The position numbers and the translations under genes were made by a program. From contig JACONQ010000010.1 in assembly GCA_014281115.1 (NCBI GenBank), positions 496,001 to 560,000 of the forward strand: a stretch of DNA of 64,000 nucleotides. The letters run 5' to 3'. Source of the stretch: Laburnicola sp. R22_1. Taxonomy: Eukaryota > Ascomycota > Dothideomycetes > Pleosporales > Didymosphaeriaceae. This document shows, piece after piece, positions 32,501 to 44,860 of this stretch (the stretch's first letter is position 1; each line of letters starts with the position of its first letter). The notes below the pieces were generated by a model. That model made no database searches. It was not told the origin of the DNA and saw only the letters and a program-made list of their open reading frames with translations.

Positions 32501-35500
32501 CAGTTGATTGGGAACTCCCAATCGTCTTTCGAATCATCGGGACAAGAAAGCCTTGCTGCACCCTCGCAACCGGACGATAGCCCGCATATCGGCCAAGACA
32601 ACGACGAGGACGCTGCCCTTACGCCACTACCACGAGGGCCCAATCTCGCCCAAGAGCAATTGCAAGCTGAAAAATCTGCTGCTCCAGGAACACAGTTGGG
32701 GTCCCCCTCGGTAACCAATTCCCCAACTTTAGCAATTCCGAGCAAGTCCGAAAGTGCCCCAGAGTACCATTGGCAATCTCCGCAGCCGGACGTAGGCGGT
32801 CCAGGAACACACCAACGCTCTGAGTCATTGATATCGAAGATATCATCCATGGTTTCGGCGGACGGTGCCTCGATTTCTCCCATCTCGAATTATGGGCCAC
32901 GGTCACGGCCGCCTAGTGCAAATCGCCAGCGGCAGATTCCGTCCGCAAAGACTTCGCCCAACCCTGCGCAGATCAATGAAGAACCTGATTCGCCCGTGCA
33001 TAACGCGACCAACAGCGATGATTTTGACTTATATGCCGACCACAACGGCATTGTGAAAGACGTGCAAGACGAGCAGGGTCGACCTTTGCGCGTTGCGACA
33101 GCGCAAACTTCCAAACCCACCGGCCCTGCGCGGCCCTACACGTCTAACCCACCCAAGGCTACCCAATCACCGGCCCCGATGGAGGAAGCCTTGGGACGGC
33201 CTAGTGACGAGCGACCGATGAGCTTTGTTTGGGGACCTCGTGATGTCCACGGTAGACCTCAAGATGAAATCAATCGCAACATAGAGCAGCCGCCACCTCT
33301 CCCCAACACGCGAGTGCAACGCACAAGTCAGGTTCCGAATGGCATCAATCAGAAAACAAAGGTTCAGAAACCCCCTCCACAGGCAAACGGCCGTCTCCTC
33401 CAGCAACCGTCTCAAGGTGACCTTGGCAGCAAGAACGTTTCACCACTTAGCAGTCACCAAGATGACAGCAAGGCCTCGCCACATGGCAATGTATCGCCAC
33501 CTTTAACGAGCGATCCATCTTCTTCACCGGCAAATTCTCAAGGCTCTCCGCCATCAAACATCTCTGAGCGACGACTTCCTGATGGCCCGAAGGCACCGAA
33601 CGGCCACCAAGAGCCAAAGGTTCGTGACCAGCGTTTAGTGCAAGATCCTCGCCAAACAATGGAAGAACGAATGCGTGGATGGGTGCCTGGTCAGCCATTT
33701 CTGCAAGACCCTCGATTGCGCGGACAGGTTCCAGGCCAAGATCCTCCAATGCCTGGGTACTCCCAGAGCCCGCCTTCAGCTCCGATGAATCAACATGAAC
33801 TTCAGCAAATCATGGCGCGTCAGATGATGCAGACACCTGAATTCAAACCTGCACTGTCTGGCATGCAGCATAAGGAAAAAGAAGAAAAGTTGTCGCTAGC
33901 CAAGCTGTCGTCTGTGTTCAAAGGTCTAGGCAAGTCCAAGCTGAGCGCACCAAAGGCTCCTCTCCCCGCCCCACAACTGCCAGTCCAGCCTTCTCCACAA
34001 CAGATGCATCAGTCTCAGAGCAAAGTGGATCCGTATACGACCGTTCCTCTAGATGATGCTAGACGCAGCGCTTCATTGCAATCCGGCGTGAGCGATTTGA
34101 CTCCTTCACAGATGGCTCCGAAGGAGAGAAGAGCAAGCGCTTTCGGCTCGGCACTGAACCGGCCTTCAAGTTTAGGACAAGAATCGTGCTTCAGTCAAGA
34201 CAGTACTAAGGTGCAAGTCACTGATTCTCGGCTTGACCTAAGATATCCATCCAGCTCTCCTCCTTTACGGGGCATACCTCCTCAGCAGCTACCTCAACCA
34301 GCGCCCATTCCGTCTAAACCGCATAATTATCGGGCTTCTACATCCCAGGTGCCCGAAACTGGCAAGAAAAAGAGGTTCTCCGCACTGGGAAATATATTCA
34401 ACCGAAGCTCTACGTCGGGTCCGGTGTTTCCTACTAAGCCAAAGATGAGCAAAGAGGAGAAGAAAGCACAGAAAGCGCATAAGCATTCGAGTGCAACGCC
34501 AATGCAGGCGGATCAAGGCCAGCGATGGCCGTTACAACAACCTTCCAGGCCGCATCCGTATGGTCCAGCTCCTGTGCCACGACCGTTCCCGGGTATGCAA
34601 AGTGTCCCGCTGTCCATGCAGCAGCATTCCATGTCACCACAGAGTATGCAACAGCATGTTATGTCACCTGTATCACCACAGGGTATGCAACAGCACTCTA
34701 TGTCAACCGTGTCGCCACAAGGTGTGCATGGCCAGATTATGCCTCAACAATATATGCAACAGACCCATGGATTCCAGCAGCATCCAGCTCAGCCGATGCA
34801 ACCGCAGATGCCACCACAAATACAGTATCCTCCGTTCACACAAGGTGGCTCTGCATTTGTCGACCCTAGGCATATCGCGCAGGTGATGCAAGCGCAGCAG
34901 GACCCAAGCAGACCCTCGAATCACCAGCCATCTCAGACGTCGCGTTCAGATGTTCCCTCAGCACCAGCTTTTTATCACAACATGCCACGAGTGGAGCCGG
35001 CGGTACCTCCTATTGATGAATACCTCAAGCCCGATCCTAACATGTTCAAACCTCTCCCGGTTGTCCAGCAACAGCCTATGCATCAAAGTCATTACCCACC
35101 ACAACCTCCTTACCAACAACAAGCAATTTCGCAACCACAACAACCACAACAACCACAACAACCGCATGAAACCCGTCCCGCTTCCTCTGCCGATGTTCCA
35201 GTGCCCAACGCAATTTCTCATGTTTCACAAGGGCAAGTTAGCCCACCCTTAGGCGAGCCACAATACGAAACTCCGCAGATTCCACCAGCTTATATACACG
35301 TCTCTGGCGCTTTCGTGTCGCCAAGCTTGGAGCAACCCCCTCCGCAAGAGTCGCATCATGCCGAATCTCACAATCGACAATATTCGGACCCACATATGCA
35401 AACGATTTCACCTCAAGCATCAGCAATGACGCAATCAACACCTACTATCCACCATATTTCGAGCGACTCCGTTATCTCCCCGGAATCCAATCCCCCACCC

Positions 35501-36742
35501 GGCGTTCTCGATAGTACGTCAGTACCAAACCCCAGACCGCAGAAGCAACTCATGACCAGCATCACGGAGCAAGCTCAACAAGAGCGGCCATGGAACCTTG
35601 ACCTTCCCCAAGGTGCTACTGAACAGGAGATTGTGCGGGCACGCCAGCGACAGTACATGGAGCAGCAGCTCGCTGCTCAGGAACAGTTGTATGCTGAGAG
35701 GACCGGGCGGTCGCCGTCTCCTCGTGCAGCGCAAAGCAACCAGTCTGCGAGTCCTGCTCCTTCTCAGGTATATTCTCCCCCTAGGGAAAGCGGTGGATTC
35801 CGAGAAGTGCTTCCGCGCAGCTCTCCACAGCCCTACCCCGTGACCCAGGGTTCGAACCAGCGGGAGATGGGTGGTCCGAATGGAGAAGAACAACGCTTGC
35901 GTAGTCCTGCGGTTGCACCAACTCCTATCCATACTGGATTAGCTCCGAGTCCAGCGGCCTACCCTCTCCCAACGTCGCCAGCTTCAGCCGATATCAAGAG
36001 TCCAGTTGAACCTATTGCAGGCTTGATGCCACCGCCGCCACCTCCAAAAATACCTCATACCCCAATGCGCTCCACGTTCCCTGAGTCTCATACGCCACCG
36101 CCAGCATCTGAGGAATCGGCTCCGCAATATGAAGACCCAGTCGAACAATACCAATATGCCTCGCACCAACAGCAACAAGAGTACGAAGAGCCACCTCCTG
36201 TTGATGAGTTACCGCCATACTCTGGCCCCGGCGTTCCAAACGAGGGCATGGACAAAGACCGCCCAAGGCCACCGAGCATCGTAACAGATCGCGGCCGACT
36301 CCTAGAGCCCCGCCAGCGTCAAGCTTCTCTAGGCCTAATGCAGCACCCGCAGCCCGCCTCCATGGCAGCATCCCCTCAACACTCCGAAGCCGACATGGGC
36401 GCCGACATCCTACGGCGCCAGCTCCTCGAAACCGAAGAGCGCGAGCGATTAGAACGACTCCGTCGCGCTGAGCTCCAACGCGCCGAAACTGCGCGCGAGA
36501 CGCAGGAAAGAGAAAGAGCCCGAGCCCGAGCCCGTGAGCTTGAGCGGAGCGTGTCGGGAGGCGGGAGAGTGGGCAGTTTGCGGAGCGCCGTCGGGAGCAC
36601 GACGAGTGCGTCGGGCTATGAGAGGAGCGGGAGTACGACGCGCACGGCTGTGTATGAGTTGCCTGCTGAGGACGATGAGCCCGTTATGCGGGCTACGAGT
36701 TTCCCGGGCCAGGAATGGGTGCCCACTTGGACAGAGGACTAA
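26536..36742 (+). CDS. very large low-complexity Pro/Ser/Gln-rich protein (about 3,181 aa if fully spliced)
   Basis: My model has four exons: 26536-26582, 26880-27143, 27202-30511 and 30818-36742. Introns 1 (297 nt) and 3 (306 nt) are long for this region. The N-terminus is MSGPYRFTPGDSGSP. Exon 2 has the only compact block, PVSFKTNVNRAKTKKWVEAK followed by acidic DGDDWGDYDEYDEYG. The rest is largely disordered, with phosphorylation-like Ser/Pro stretches. Near residue 1190 is a Lys/Gly block (GLLSGKGMTGAKGLFAKGKS). The last exon has RRFSSPFHRSSRSRSRP, a DDLPP-type triplicate, a Gln/Met-rich region (34600-35170) and a charged Arg/Glu helix near the end. If intron 3 is retained the protein stops at 30523 (1,210 aa). 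Exon 4 is open back to exactly the acceptor TAG (30815-30817), so it needs an upstream exon. I do not recognise the family; a cortical or actin-linked scaffold is only a guess. Confidence 0.65.
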
Positions 36743-38005
36743 GACTAGCAAGGAGAGTTTTGTGTTTCCGTTTTTGCTTCGTTTTCGCTTTTTTGGCACA
36801 ATTCTGCGCTTTGTATATTCTACGACATATGTGCTTTTTATATGTAATCTAACTTAAGTTTGTGCGTTGGTGGTTTTTCCCTTTTATCTTGGGTTGTCTA
36901 TCTGTCTGACTTGCTGGTTTGGTGTCGTCGGTGTACTAGAAGTGGGCTTTTTTTGTTTCAAGCAGTGGTTGGATGGAGCTGGATACCCCGAGGGTTCCTT
37001 CGTCTTTGTCCTTTTTTCCATTTTTATAATTATTCCTGTTGCATGAGCGCTTTGAGCGGATACCGTCACGTACATACAGACACACTACATACATAATCTT
37101 ACGTAATATTCCTTGTTAGCGCGTCCTATCGCCATACTTGATGCATCGTGCGATTTTTATTTTTGTGCAAATGTCCATGTGTAGTGCAACCCTAATATGA
37201 GATATAACAACATTTAGCTCAGCCACGCTAGCATTTCACATGAACACAGTTACGATCGTATACTTGAGAGAACGTTTTTCTTGATTTTACCTAACGTACG
37301 TAGTGCACACGTAGCCAACCGTCAACCCTCCCTGTGGGGCGCCGACCGAGTGAGCGCGTGATAAACCCGACTGTTGGGTTTCACATGTCTGTGATGGATC
37401 TCGAAGAAGACTTCGCGCACGTTTGATACACGGTATAACGCTGTTATGGGAAGCTGTAAGGGTGCTAAAAATGTAGTGGATTAAGGTAAAGCAGTAAGAC
37501 TAGTTTAGCTAGCAACTGCTTAGGGACACCCGTTGACCACAAACCACAAAACCAAGCGTAGCTCAACTCACGCACCTTAACAATGGCTCTCCTCAGCGCT
37601 AAAAACTCCGCCAGACCTAACACACCAACGCCAAAATACAACAAGAAGCAGAGCCGCTTCAAGCCGTTCTTTAAAGGTGGACACTCACGCTCGACCTGTT
37701 CGTTAGCACGTGCAAATCGGGCCCTTGTGTGGTTGAGGTAGTTAATTATGGTATACCATGGTTCACGGGTACCAAAGTTGAAGAAAACGAAACATACCCC
37801 TCGTGACTCGGCAACGCTCCCAGGTAACTGTGTTTCACGGGAGTGTATCGAATATAAAATCTCTTTCCCTTCGCTTTCGTTCCAACTTCCTAGCTACCAC
37901 CACCCGCACACATAAACACATACGCACGCCCACGGAAGAAATTTCTACAACTCAACTCAACCGCAACCGTAGCCCCGAAATATTTTAAACAACCAAACGA
38001 CCACA
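36743..38005. other. intergenic, 1.26 kb
   Basis: The stretch holds the 3' flank of the large gene and the CA/CT-rich leader (about 37855-38005) of the next gene. A perfect 12-bp palindrome, ATGGTATACCAT, lies near 37748. One copy of a dispersed 70-bp repeat is at 37425-37494. I see no gene. Confidence 0.4.
37425..37494 (+). repeat. 70-bp dispersed repeat, copy A
   Basis: This matches 40803-40872 over its full length. Shared cores are AACGCTGT, AAGCTGT and AAGGTAAAGCAG. Many of the differences are C/T or A/G transitions. Confidence 0.55.
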
Positions 38006-38386
38006 ATGCTCCGCACAGTACGCACCCGGGTCCGCACCCTCTCCATCACGCAGCCCATCACCTACATACCATTCCACACTTCACCACATCCGCGTGCCGC
38101 CCTCCCTCAGCAGAGGCTACAAGCCACCGCGTCTTCCGGCATTGGAAACATCGACGACTATCTCCTATGGGCAACGTCATACTCGCCCACCAACCCCGAC
38201 GTTACAAGCCTCCTCCTGACATCCTCAATGGCTTTGCCCCAAGCCCCGTTCTACGCGCCTGCATCCGCACCAGCCAAGAAAAATGGCGACACCCTCCGAC
38301 CCGTCGATGCTGTCGTCAATACCGATATGGATAAGTCTACTACACCCGTGATTCCACCTCCGCGACCGTGGTCCGGATTCCCGTAG
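38006..38386 (+). CDS. small protein with putative mitochondrial presequence
   Basis: This 126-codon single exon starts in good context (CCACAATGC) after a CA-rich leader. The N-terminal 40 residues (MLRTVRTRVRTLSITQPI) are rich in Arg, Thr and Ser with no acidic residue, as in mitochondrial targeting peptides. The mature part is polar and proline-rich, ends PPRPWSGFP, and has no recognised domain or membrane helix. A minus-strand frame overlapping 38251-38451 also reads like protein (FFKLPAFLRPREGTTYYATL), so strand choice is not fully settled; the leader and start context favour the plus strand. I do not recognise the gene. Confidence 0.5.
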   Translation: MLRTVRTRVRTLSITQPITYIPFHTSPHPRAALPQQRLQATASSGIGNIDDYLLWATSYSPTNPDVTSLLLTSSMALPQAPFYAPASAPAKKNGDTLRPVDAVVNTDMDKSTTPVIPPPRPWSGFP

Positions 38387-39793
38387 AGCAGGAATTGGAA
38401 GATGTTAGGCGGCTTAGCATTTTCGTTCACTTCTTCAGCGTCAGCGCCCAAGTCGAGCGTCGCGTAGTACGTCGTACCCTCCCGCGGACGCAGGAACGCC
38501 GGGAGCTTGAAGAACCCGGATGGTGTGGTGGTGGAGACTGAGGTTTCTGAGGTCCATGATCACGGTCAAAGGCACTGAGTACGGGAAGACGAAGGACACG
38601 AATACAGTGGTCAAGAAGATGAAGGCGGTGAAGGCGGAGGTTACGAAAGAGGTTGGCTTCGGTATGGTGGCTAAGTAGATGGAGTAGTGAGGACTGGTGA
38701 GGAGTAAATGGGTGAGAAAGGGGGAGAGGGGAAGTGCTACGTCGGTGACGTGTAGATGGAGACGACTTCTTTTTCACACTTACGTCTTTGGTATGAAGCT
38801 CGATCTTCGGCACTATGGCTGTATGGATATATACCCCGGCGCTCCGTTTGACGCGCTTTTCTTTGGCTCTTGACGCCAGCAGCATTTTGCGTCTGTTTCT
38901 TTCTTTTTCGGATACCCGACTTCGAGTCCTCTGTATCGTGGCATGCTTGTGGGGGAAGCCACAGCAGTGCGTAGGAAAACTTTTAACCAACGCTCATGAA
39001 ATGCTTGAATCCCATGTCCTGGATGTAGAAATCGGTAAGCAAGCGAGAATCTGGGAGACCGTATAATAATTTTCGACTGCACTTGACTCATGATGTGAAC
39101 CCGGTTGAAGAATGTGAACATAGTGACTCTCTTCTGCGATTATAGAAAGGACTTTGCTGGCTAGAGAAAGACAGGTGCTGAGAAACGTAGATATGTTGCA
39201 ATTCTTGATGTTCCAGGACATTTTTCGTTCGTTTCGACTCCCTCAGATGCTCATACCTGGCGTATTACGAAAGGCAACATCCTGGAATTGGGATGAGAGG
39301 CCGATTCGCTTGCTGAAAGCTCATTGTAGCGGAAATCTGATACGTTTCTGTAGTGTCGCACAGCCCTAGTACAGCTCGTGTTTCTTCATTATGATACCGC
39401 AAGATGGTTTGTAAAAGCTACCCTCGTAACCAGGTACATATGTAGGACGATTGAAGCATGAAGAAGTTTCAACCTGCAGCTCCTTACTAGTTCTCAACTT
39501 AGGAGCAGCAGAGCGGACTTGAAGATTAGAAAGGGCAGATGCCTAACATGGCGATTTCCCGGCATGAGTGCACAAGAAGCAAGAGCAAACTTGGTACAGG
39601 AAACAAACAGAAAGCTCATCACCGCCGCAAGCCTCCCCCCCAATCCAAATCGGCAACTTTAGGCGAACGGAGCACCCCCGCCAATCCACCACCGCGACCA
39701 AGCTCAACACCAAATTATTATCCAAACCACGACAACTATCCCAAACAGCAGCACAACAACACTCTCTCGCCAAGTGCTTGCTTGCCCTCAGCC
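38387..39793. other. intergenic, 1.4 kb, no clear gene
   Basis: On the minus strand a good donor (GTAAGT near 38785) and a TATATAT element near 38825 are visible, but the exons around them do not join into a convincing protein. The last 120 bp are the CA-rich leader of the NatB gene. Confidence 0.35.
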
Positions 39794-40453
39794 ATGTCCA
39801 CCATCCGCCCCATGTGCACAACGGACCTCCTCCGCATCACAACCACCAACCTCGACCACCTCACCGAAACCTACGGCATAAGCTTCTACCTCGAATACCT
39901 AACCAAATGGCCCGACCTCTGCCGCGTAATCGAAGGCGTAAACGGCGAAATAGAAGGCTACAGTACGTACAACATCTTCCACCCCTCCTTCCATCTTCAA
40001 AAAAAAAAAAACCGCATGCTTCCCAGCTAACAACAAGAACCCACAGTCCTCGGCAAACTCGAATCCTCCCCCTTCCCCCCGCCCATCACGCCCTTCGACC
40101 CCCGCACAAACCCAGACCAAAACTACCTCCCCTGGCACGGCCACATTACCGCGCTCACAGTGGCGCCGAGCGCACGACGCCTCGGCCACGCGACGGCGCT
40201 ATCCGATAGTTTAGCGTCCGCGTGCGATGCCGCGGACGCGTGGTTCGTCGATTTGTATGTCCGGGAGGGCAACAAGGTGGCCAAGGAGCTGTATAGGAAG
40301 CTGGGGTATAGTGTGTATCGCAAGGTCAAGGGGTATTATGATGATGGGGAGGATGCGTTGGATATGCGGAAGCCGTGCAGTAGGGATAAGGAGCGGGCGT
40401 GTGTGAGGGAGGATGGGGAGAGGTTTGAGGTGCTGCAGGAGGATGTGTGGTGA
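39794..40453 (+). CDS. nat3: N-alpha-acetyltransferase 20, NatB catalytic subunit
   Basis: There are two exons, 39794-39962 and 40047-40453, with an 84-nt intron (GTACGT, branch GCTAAC, CCACAG) containing an A12 run. The product is 191 residues, against about 178-195 in the family. The start MSTIRPMCTTDLLRI aligns with the NatB N-terminus, although the frame is open upstream to 39539. The GNAT fold is complete: SFYLEYLTKWPDLCRVIE, then GHITALTVAPSARRLGHATA carrying the acetyl-CoA-binding R-R-L-G-x-A loop, then WFVDLYVREGNKVAKELYRK and LGYSVYRKVKGYY. It acetylates the start methionine of proteins beginning Met-Asp/Glu/Asn on the ribosome, with the partner Mdm20 (not in this window). Residues 60-80 carry a proline-rich insert. 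Confidence 0.92.
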
Positions 40454-41027
40454 GGGGAACGGAGGGGCGTGGAGTGGTTATCATTGACTGGCTGGCTTGC
40501 GAGGATATGGAGTTGGCTTGAAGAAGAGGACGAGTGGACGTCCGAGAAAACCGCGTCTTGAAGAGGGTAGAGGTATGGCATACTATACACAATAAGCGGT
40601 CCTGCTGTTTCTATGCTAATGCGTATGCTGACATATATACAGTCCACATACAGTTCGCCCAGCGCGTTCGTGGTCCCTGTCCCAATATTACCGGCCATCC
40701 ATCCCGAAAGGCATCCATGCACTGGGTATATTGCAACCCTAACGCCCTAAACCATGCAAAAATTTCCTCTTTTATCAGGAAGAGAAACATCGCAGACCTT
40801 TTGGTATACGGTACAACGCTGTAAGGGAAAGCTGTGGGTGTGCTGAAAACGCATTGAAAAAAGGTAAAGCAGCTTCCTCTTTTATACCCAGTCATCCTCG
40901 CAATGGGATCATCACCCGCCGCATACAATACCCGAGCTTTGGAACCATACTAGGGGCACGTTGCCCAGGATACGGAATACGTATGAAGCCGGTCTACAAT
41001 CTTTTCTTCTGCCGCTGTACCTCGATC
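40454..41027. other. intergenic between convergent genes
   Basis: This is the 3' flank of the NatB gene and of the RGS-LOV gene. It contains copy B of the dispersed 70-bp repeat. No gene was seen. Confidence 0.4.
40803..40872 (+). repeat. 70-bp dispersed repeat, copy B
   Basis: This is the partner of 37425-37494, lying 3.4 kb away in the same orientation. See that entry for the shared cores. Confidence 0.55.
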
Positions 41028-43590
41028 TCAAAGGGCGAAAGAGTTGAGACTGGCATTCGCCGGCTGATCGCTCATGACGCTCCCGCTCCTGCTCCCCGAT
41101 CTGCGCGTAGCTTCCACAATGCGACGCAGAAGATTGTTGCTCTGGGCCGGAGTAACAGTACGCTCATAGTTCCTGGCTTCGGTTTCGCCGTCGCTATCCA
41201 TCCGAGAGTGTTCTGAAGAAACCTTGTGGTCTTGTTGCGGGCGCACGTCCGTCGCTATGGGAGGCGCAGACTTGAATCGTCGTGCCGGGCCGGGTTGTTT
41301 CTCGTCGTCGACGAGCACGACCATCCAGACGCCTACGGCACCAGATGCACCCAGCAACGGCGTACAGTGGATCCAGCGGGATCGCCCTTCTTCGGTGCTA
41401 TCCTCGAGATTTGCAGTAGCCGTTGTAAGCCATCGAATTTTGGCCGTAACCCCGCGCGAGCTGTCTGTGAGAGCTTCAGCGACCGAGTTGCGCACGCGCG
41501 TGTTGCCGCCGATACGATCGAGGAAACGGGACTGCATGATCCCGGGGACGCGTAGTGACGGGGAGACGAAGAGAATGCGTAGCGAGGGGGCCGGGCGGAT
41601 GAGCAGATACTAGAAGGATTGTCAGTTAGAGTCCAACAAGATATGCAGAGTCCCACGTACATGTTTATACACGCTAGTCAATCTCCCTCCTCCCGACTTG
41701 AGGGGCTGATCCACCGTCTCAAAGCCACTCGAGTCGTTGATCAAGAGTCTCGGTCTGTGACGCTGTGCCGCGCGCCCATCGCTCCCGACGTCCTCTTCCA
41801 GATGCTCCTTGTGCATATTGCCGCCGTGGCGCCTCACCGTGTCCAGCTCAGAGTTATTAAACATCTCGCTGAGTTCTTGGAACTCGTCTTTGGGCTCATT
41901 TGTCGGCTCGTGCCCTTCCTTGATATCTATGTACCGCCTGAATGCTTCGAGACCTGTACAGTCCTTCACGAGACCGGAGACGTCGACTTGGGCGCCGATA
42001 AAGTAGCGGAGGTGGCCGCTGGAATCGAGCAAGGGTGCCATCATGAGGAGGTTCATGAAGGGTGAGCCGTCGCGGCGGCTAGACGTGAGGAGTCAGACAT
42101 GGACTATCGCAATGGGACATGCGGACGTACTAGTTGAGGAAGACCTCGCTGACCTCTTTGGCCTCACTGAGGGCCTTTCGAAGTCGCGCAACGCTGTCGC
42201 GGTTCGTAAGTGGCCCTTGCAAGAACCTGCAATTGCGGCCGATGGCATAGCTGACGCCGTATTGAGTAGTGCGGTGGAACTCTGTACCTTGGTTAGTATA
42301 TACACATGATACGTATTTCAAGCCGCGTCAAAGAAGGTCTATATATCGAATATGTGCGTTGTGTATTGTTGAGACGTACCTTCCGACGCAAAGATGATAG
42401 GATTGTCTGCTCTAGAAGGATCCGACACACAGAATACTTCAGCCAAACCCTCACTCGCTTCGCGCAGTAGCGGAGGTAAATCGCCCGTAATGCGCTTTTG
42501 AACACTGACGCTGACAAGCTGGATGTAGACATGGGTAATGAATGCAGGCAGCTCATCGCGCACTAGAATGTCAAAAGCTTTCCGCGCTTTGTCCTCTAGA
42601 GCGGCATTGACAGTGGATCGCGGAGGCGTCTCTGTAAACTCGTGCCCTTCAATGGGCTCCAGTGCCTCAGCTACGGCGTTCGCATAGTGGATCGCTCGCA
42701 TAGCCTTCAACGCATCGAGGTAGTATATTAGGACAGGCAAGGACTGCGGTCGCGACACACTGAGAAACGATGTGAATCGAAGTAAGGATGTCGTGTCCTG
42801 GAAGATGGCTTCTAAATGTTCTCTGGAGAAGAGTTGCTCGGATCGTTTCTCGAGGTCGAAAGCTTTGCCTGCTGTAGCTTCTGTCGGAATGGTGAGTTCG
42901 TACGACTGCGGGTCGTCTTCTACTAAGGGTGATAAACGGTCGATGTCTTCAGGTACGCCTCTTGTCTGTAAAGGGCCTAGATGCTGCATTGTGATCGATG
43001 AAGCTTGGGTATCATACGATCGAACAGATTCGCCCGAGCTCTGTATGCTCTTCTCGGGCTGAGAGCCCGACTCGGAAGTTCCAGGCATCGGCTCTGGAGG
43101 TGGAGTTGAGGTCGAGAGGCGAAAGAAGCGTCGCTTCAGAGCGGCAGCGTTACTACTATTGTGCAATGTTAACGTGAAGTCCTTGGTTCGCTTTGGTACG
43201 ACGGCCTTACCTGGTCCGCGTGGGGATGTGTATGCCTCGCCGAGTGAAGTCTGGCGGAGGAGCGGCAAAGTCTTCTTCTTCAGTCGACGTCGGGAGCCCA
43301 TGGTCTTCAGGAGAATGATACTCTGGGGTCTTGCCTAGCGTGGGCTGGGCAGCGTGTTGTACAGGCGCGTGTAGTTCATCTGCAAGCACTTGGTTCAAAT
43401 CCTCGACCAGTGGTTCGCCATGGGCTTCCCGTTTATCCTGATGAGTGATATCATCGGCGGCGCTATCACCGGTAGCCGTAAGCGGAGTCCCCATGCCGGA
43501 GATTTTAACAAAATTGCGAGGTGCAGAGATGGTAACGGGGGAAGAAGAAAAAAAGCCGTGGCTGGTGCGCCTTGTCTTTTTCGTCAACAT
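41028..43590 (-). CDS. RGS-LOV blue-light photoreceptor
   Basis: There are five exons: 43590-43211, 43155-42380, 42281-42131, 42078-41661 and 41609-41028. Introns are 55, 98, 52 and 51 nt, and the product is 768 residues. Residues 1-230 are disordered. Residues 232-345 form an RGS-type helical bundle (SREHLEAIFQDTTSLLRFTS, then PVLIYYLDALKAMRAIHYAN). The LOV core follows (about 363-470): DNPIIFASEEFHRTTQYGVS, then YAIGRNCRFLQGP with the photo-adduct Cys403 in the canonical GRNCRFLQ, then NYRRDGSPFMNLLMMAPLLD and RYFIGAQVDVSG. Two introns fall inside the LOV domain, and only splicing restores E-E-F and N-Y-R-R-D. A second conserved region covers about 575-690. RGS-LOV proteins such as Botrytis BcLOV4 bind flavin and move to the plasma membrane in blue light. 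All flavin-contact motifs are intact, so this one is probably photoactive. Confidence 0.92.
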
Positions 43591-44860
43591 GGTGTAAACG
43601 ATCCCAAACTTTTCTGTGCCGAGGAGGGTCTGGTCACGTCGATTTAAGGAGGGGGAACATTGGCGGGGACAGAACGGGAAATGTGTCCCATGACGCGGGT
43701 CAAACTTACTCTACCAAAGGATCAATATCAACTCGACACCGCAGTGCCATGCACGTCCAAACAAGACTTGTGAACCCCCTGGATGGTAGGGGTGCTATGT
43801 CTGATTGAGCAAGCGGCGCGCCAGTCTAGCGGTTCGATGATGGCACCACGCAGGTGGAGCTTAACACGGCCGACAGGGAGCCGGTGGCTATCGTTTCACC
43901 GTGCTAGACCTCCCGAGTTGTGGCGGGAGAAGGTTTTTCTACACGTGCTACTAGCCGAGAATGCGCGTACATGCAGGACGCGACGGTTGGCGTCCCAAAA
44001 GCTGCTGAAAAGCACACTGTCCGTTACTCTCACTCCGAAAGGGCGCCTCGATGCCGAGTCAGTGTCTCCTTGTGAAGGCGATGGAGAGGCCAAGCTAGGG
44101 GTGTGAAGTGAAGTGCAAATCGAGAGAACCAGGCACCGATTGTCGACTGGGAGTCATGCCCAGTGCAACGTGCCATCCCTGGGGAGATCTTCGCTTCAGC
44201 TGCATGGCGTTCGTATGTCTAATAATAATCTGACATTTCTTGCCTCTTGGAGGTTGCTTAGCTGTGTCGCATAGAGTTGCGCAACCAAGCCACAGCATGT
44301 GACAACGCACGCGTCTGAAAACGCGTTGATGGCTTCAAGAGAACACGCCATCGATGCAGTCTAGAGCATTTTTTGGTCCCAAAACAACGCAAGAACTGCA
44401 TGACGTTCAGAAAAGTAAAGCGCAGTGAGACGACTTCCTCTTTGGTTATCCGACTATGCGTGCTCGCGTGGAAATGTGCCAGCTTCCGTTTCATGAAGCA
44501 ATGCAATGATGCGGAGTAAAATCCTAGCAAACCTTGGAACGAAATGAGAATCCGAATGCGGTAGGCATCAGCTCGGGAGGTGCATGTGTTTACCGACGGG
44601 CTCATTGGTGTCGTTTGAGCGTACGGCGCCTCTCACGGACGTTAATGCCCCTGTATCACAATTGGTTTGCAGCTAAACACGAACCGCCTCCCAAGAAGGT
44701 TTAGATACACCGTCGAGTCCTGCCTACATCTGATCCGTTGCCCCACCATCGGCTTAAAAATCGGTCCAACATAAAAGTCTATTTAACTAATCAATCCTGT
44801 TAATCGTTCGATCGTGTCTCCCACACGCAAGGGCCAAGACTCTACTGTACGGCAAATGCG
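43591..44860. other. intergenic, 1.27 kb
   Basis: This region holds the promoter of the RGS-LOV gene and the 3' flank of the cystinosin gene. No gene-like frame or RNA gene was recognised. Confidence 0.4.

Noticed and set aside
43380..43420. Possible tRNA B-box (GGTTCAAATCC)
   Set aside because: It lies inside the RGS-LOV first exon and no cloverleaf or A-box can be drawn around it.
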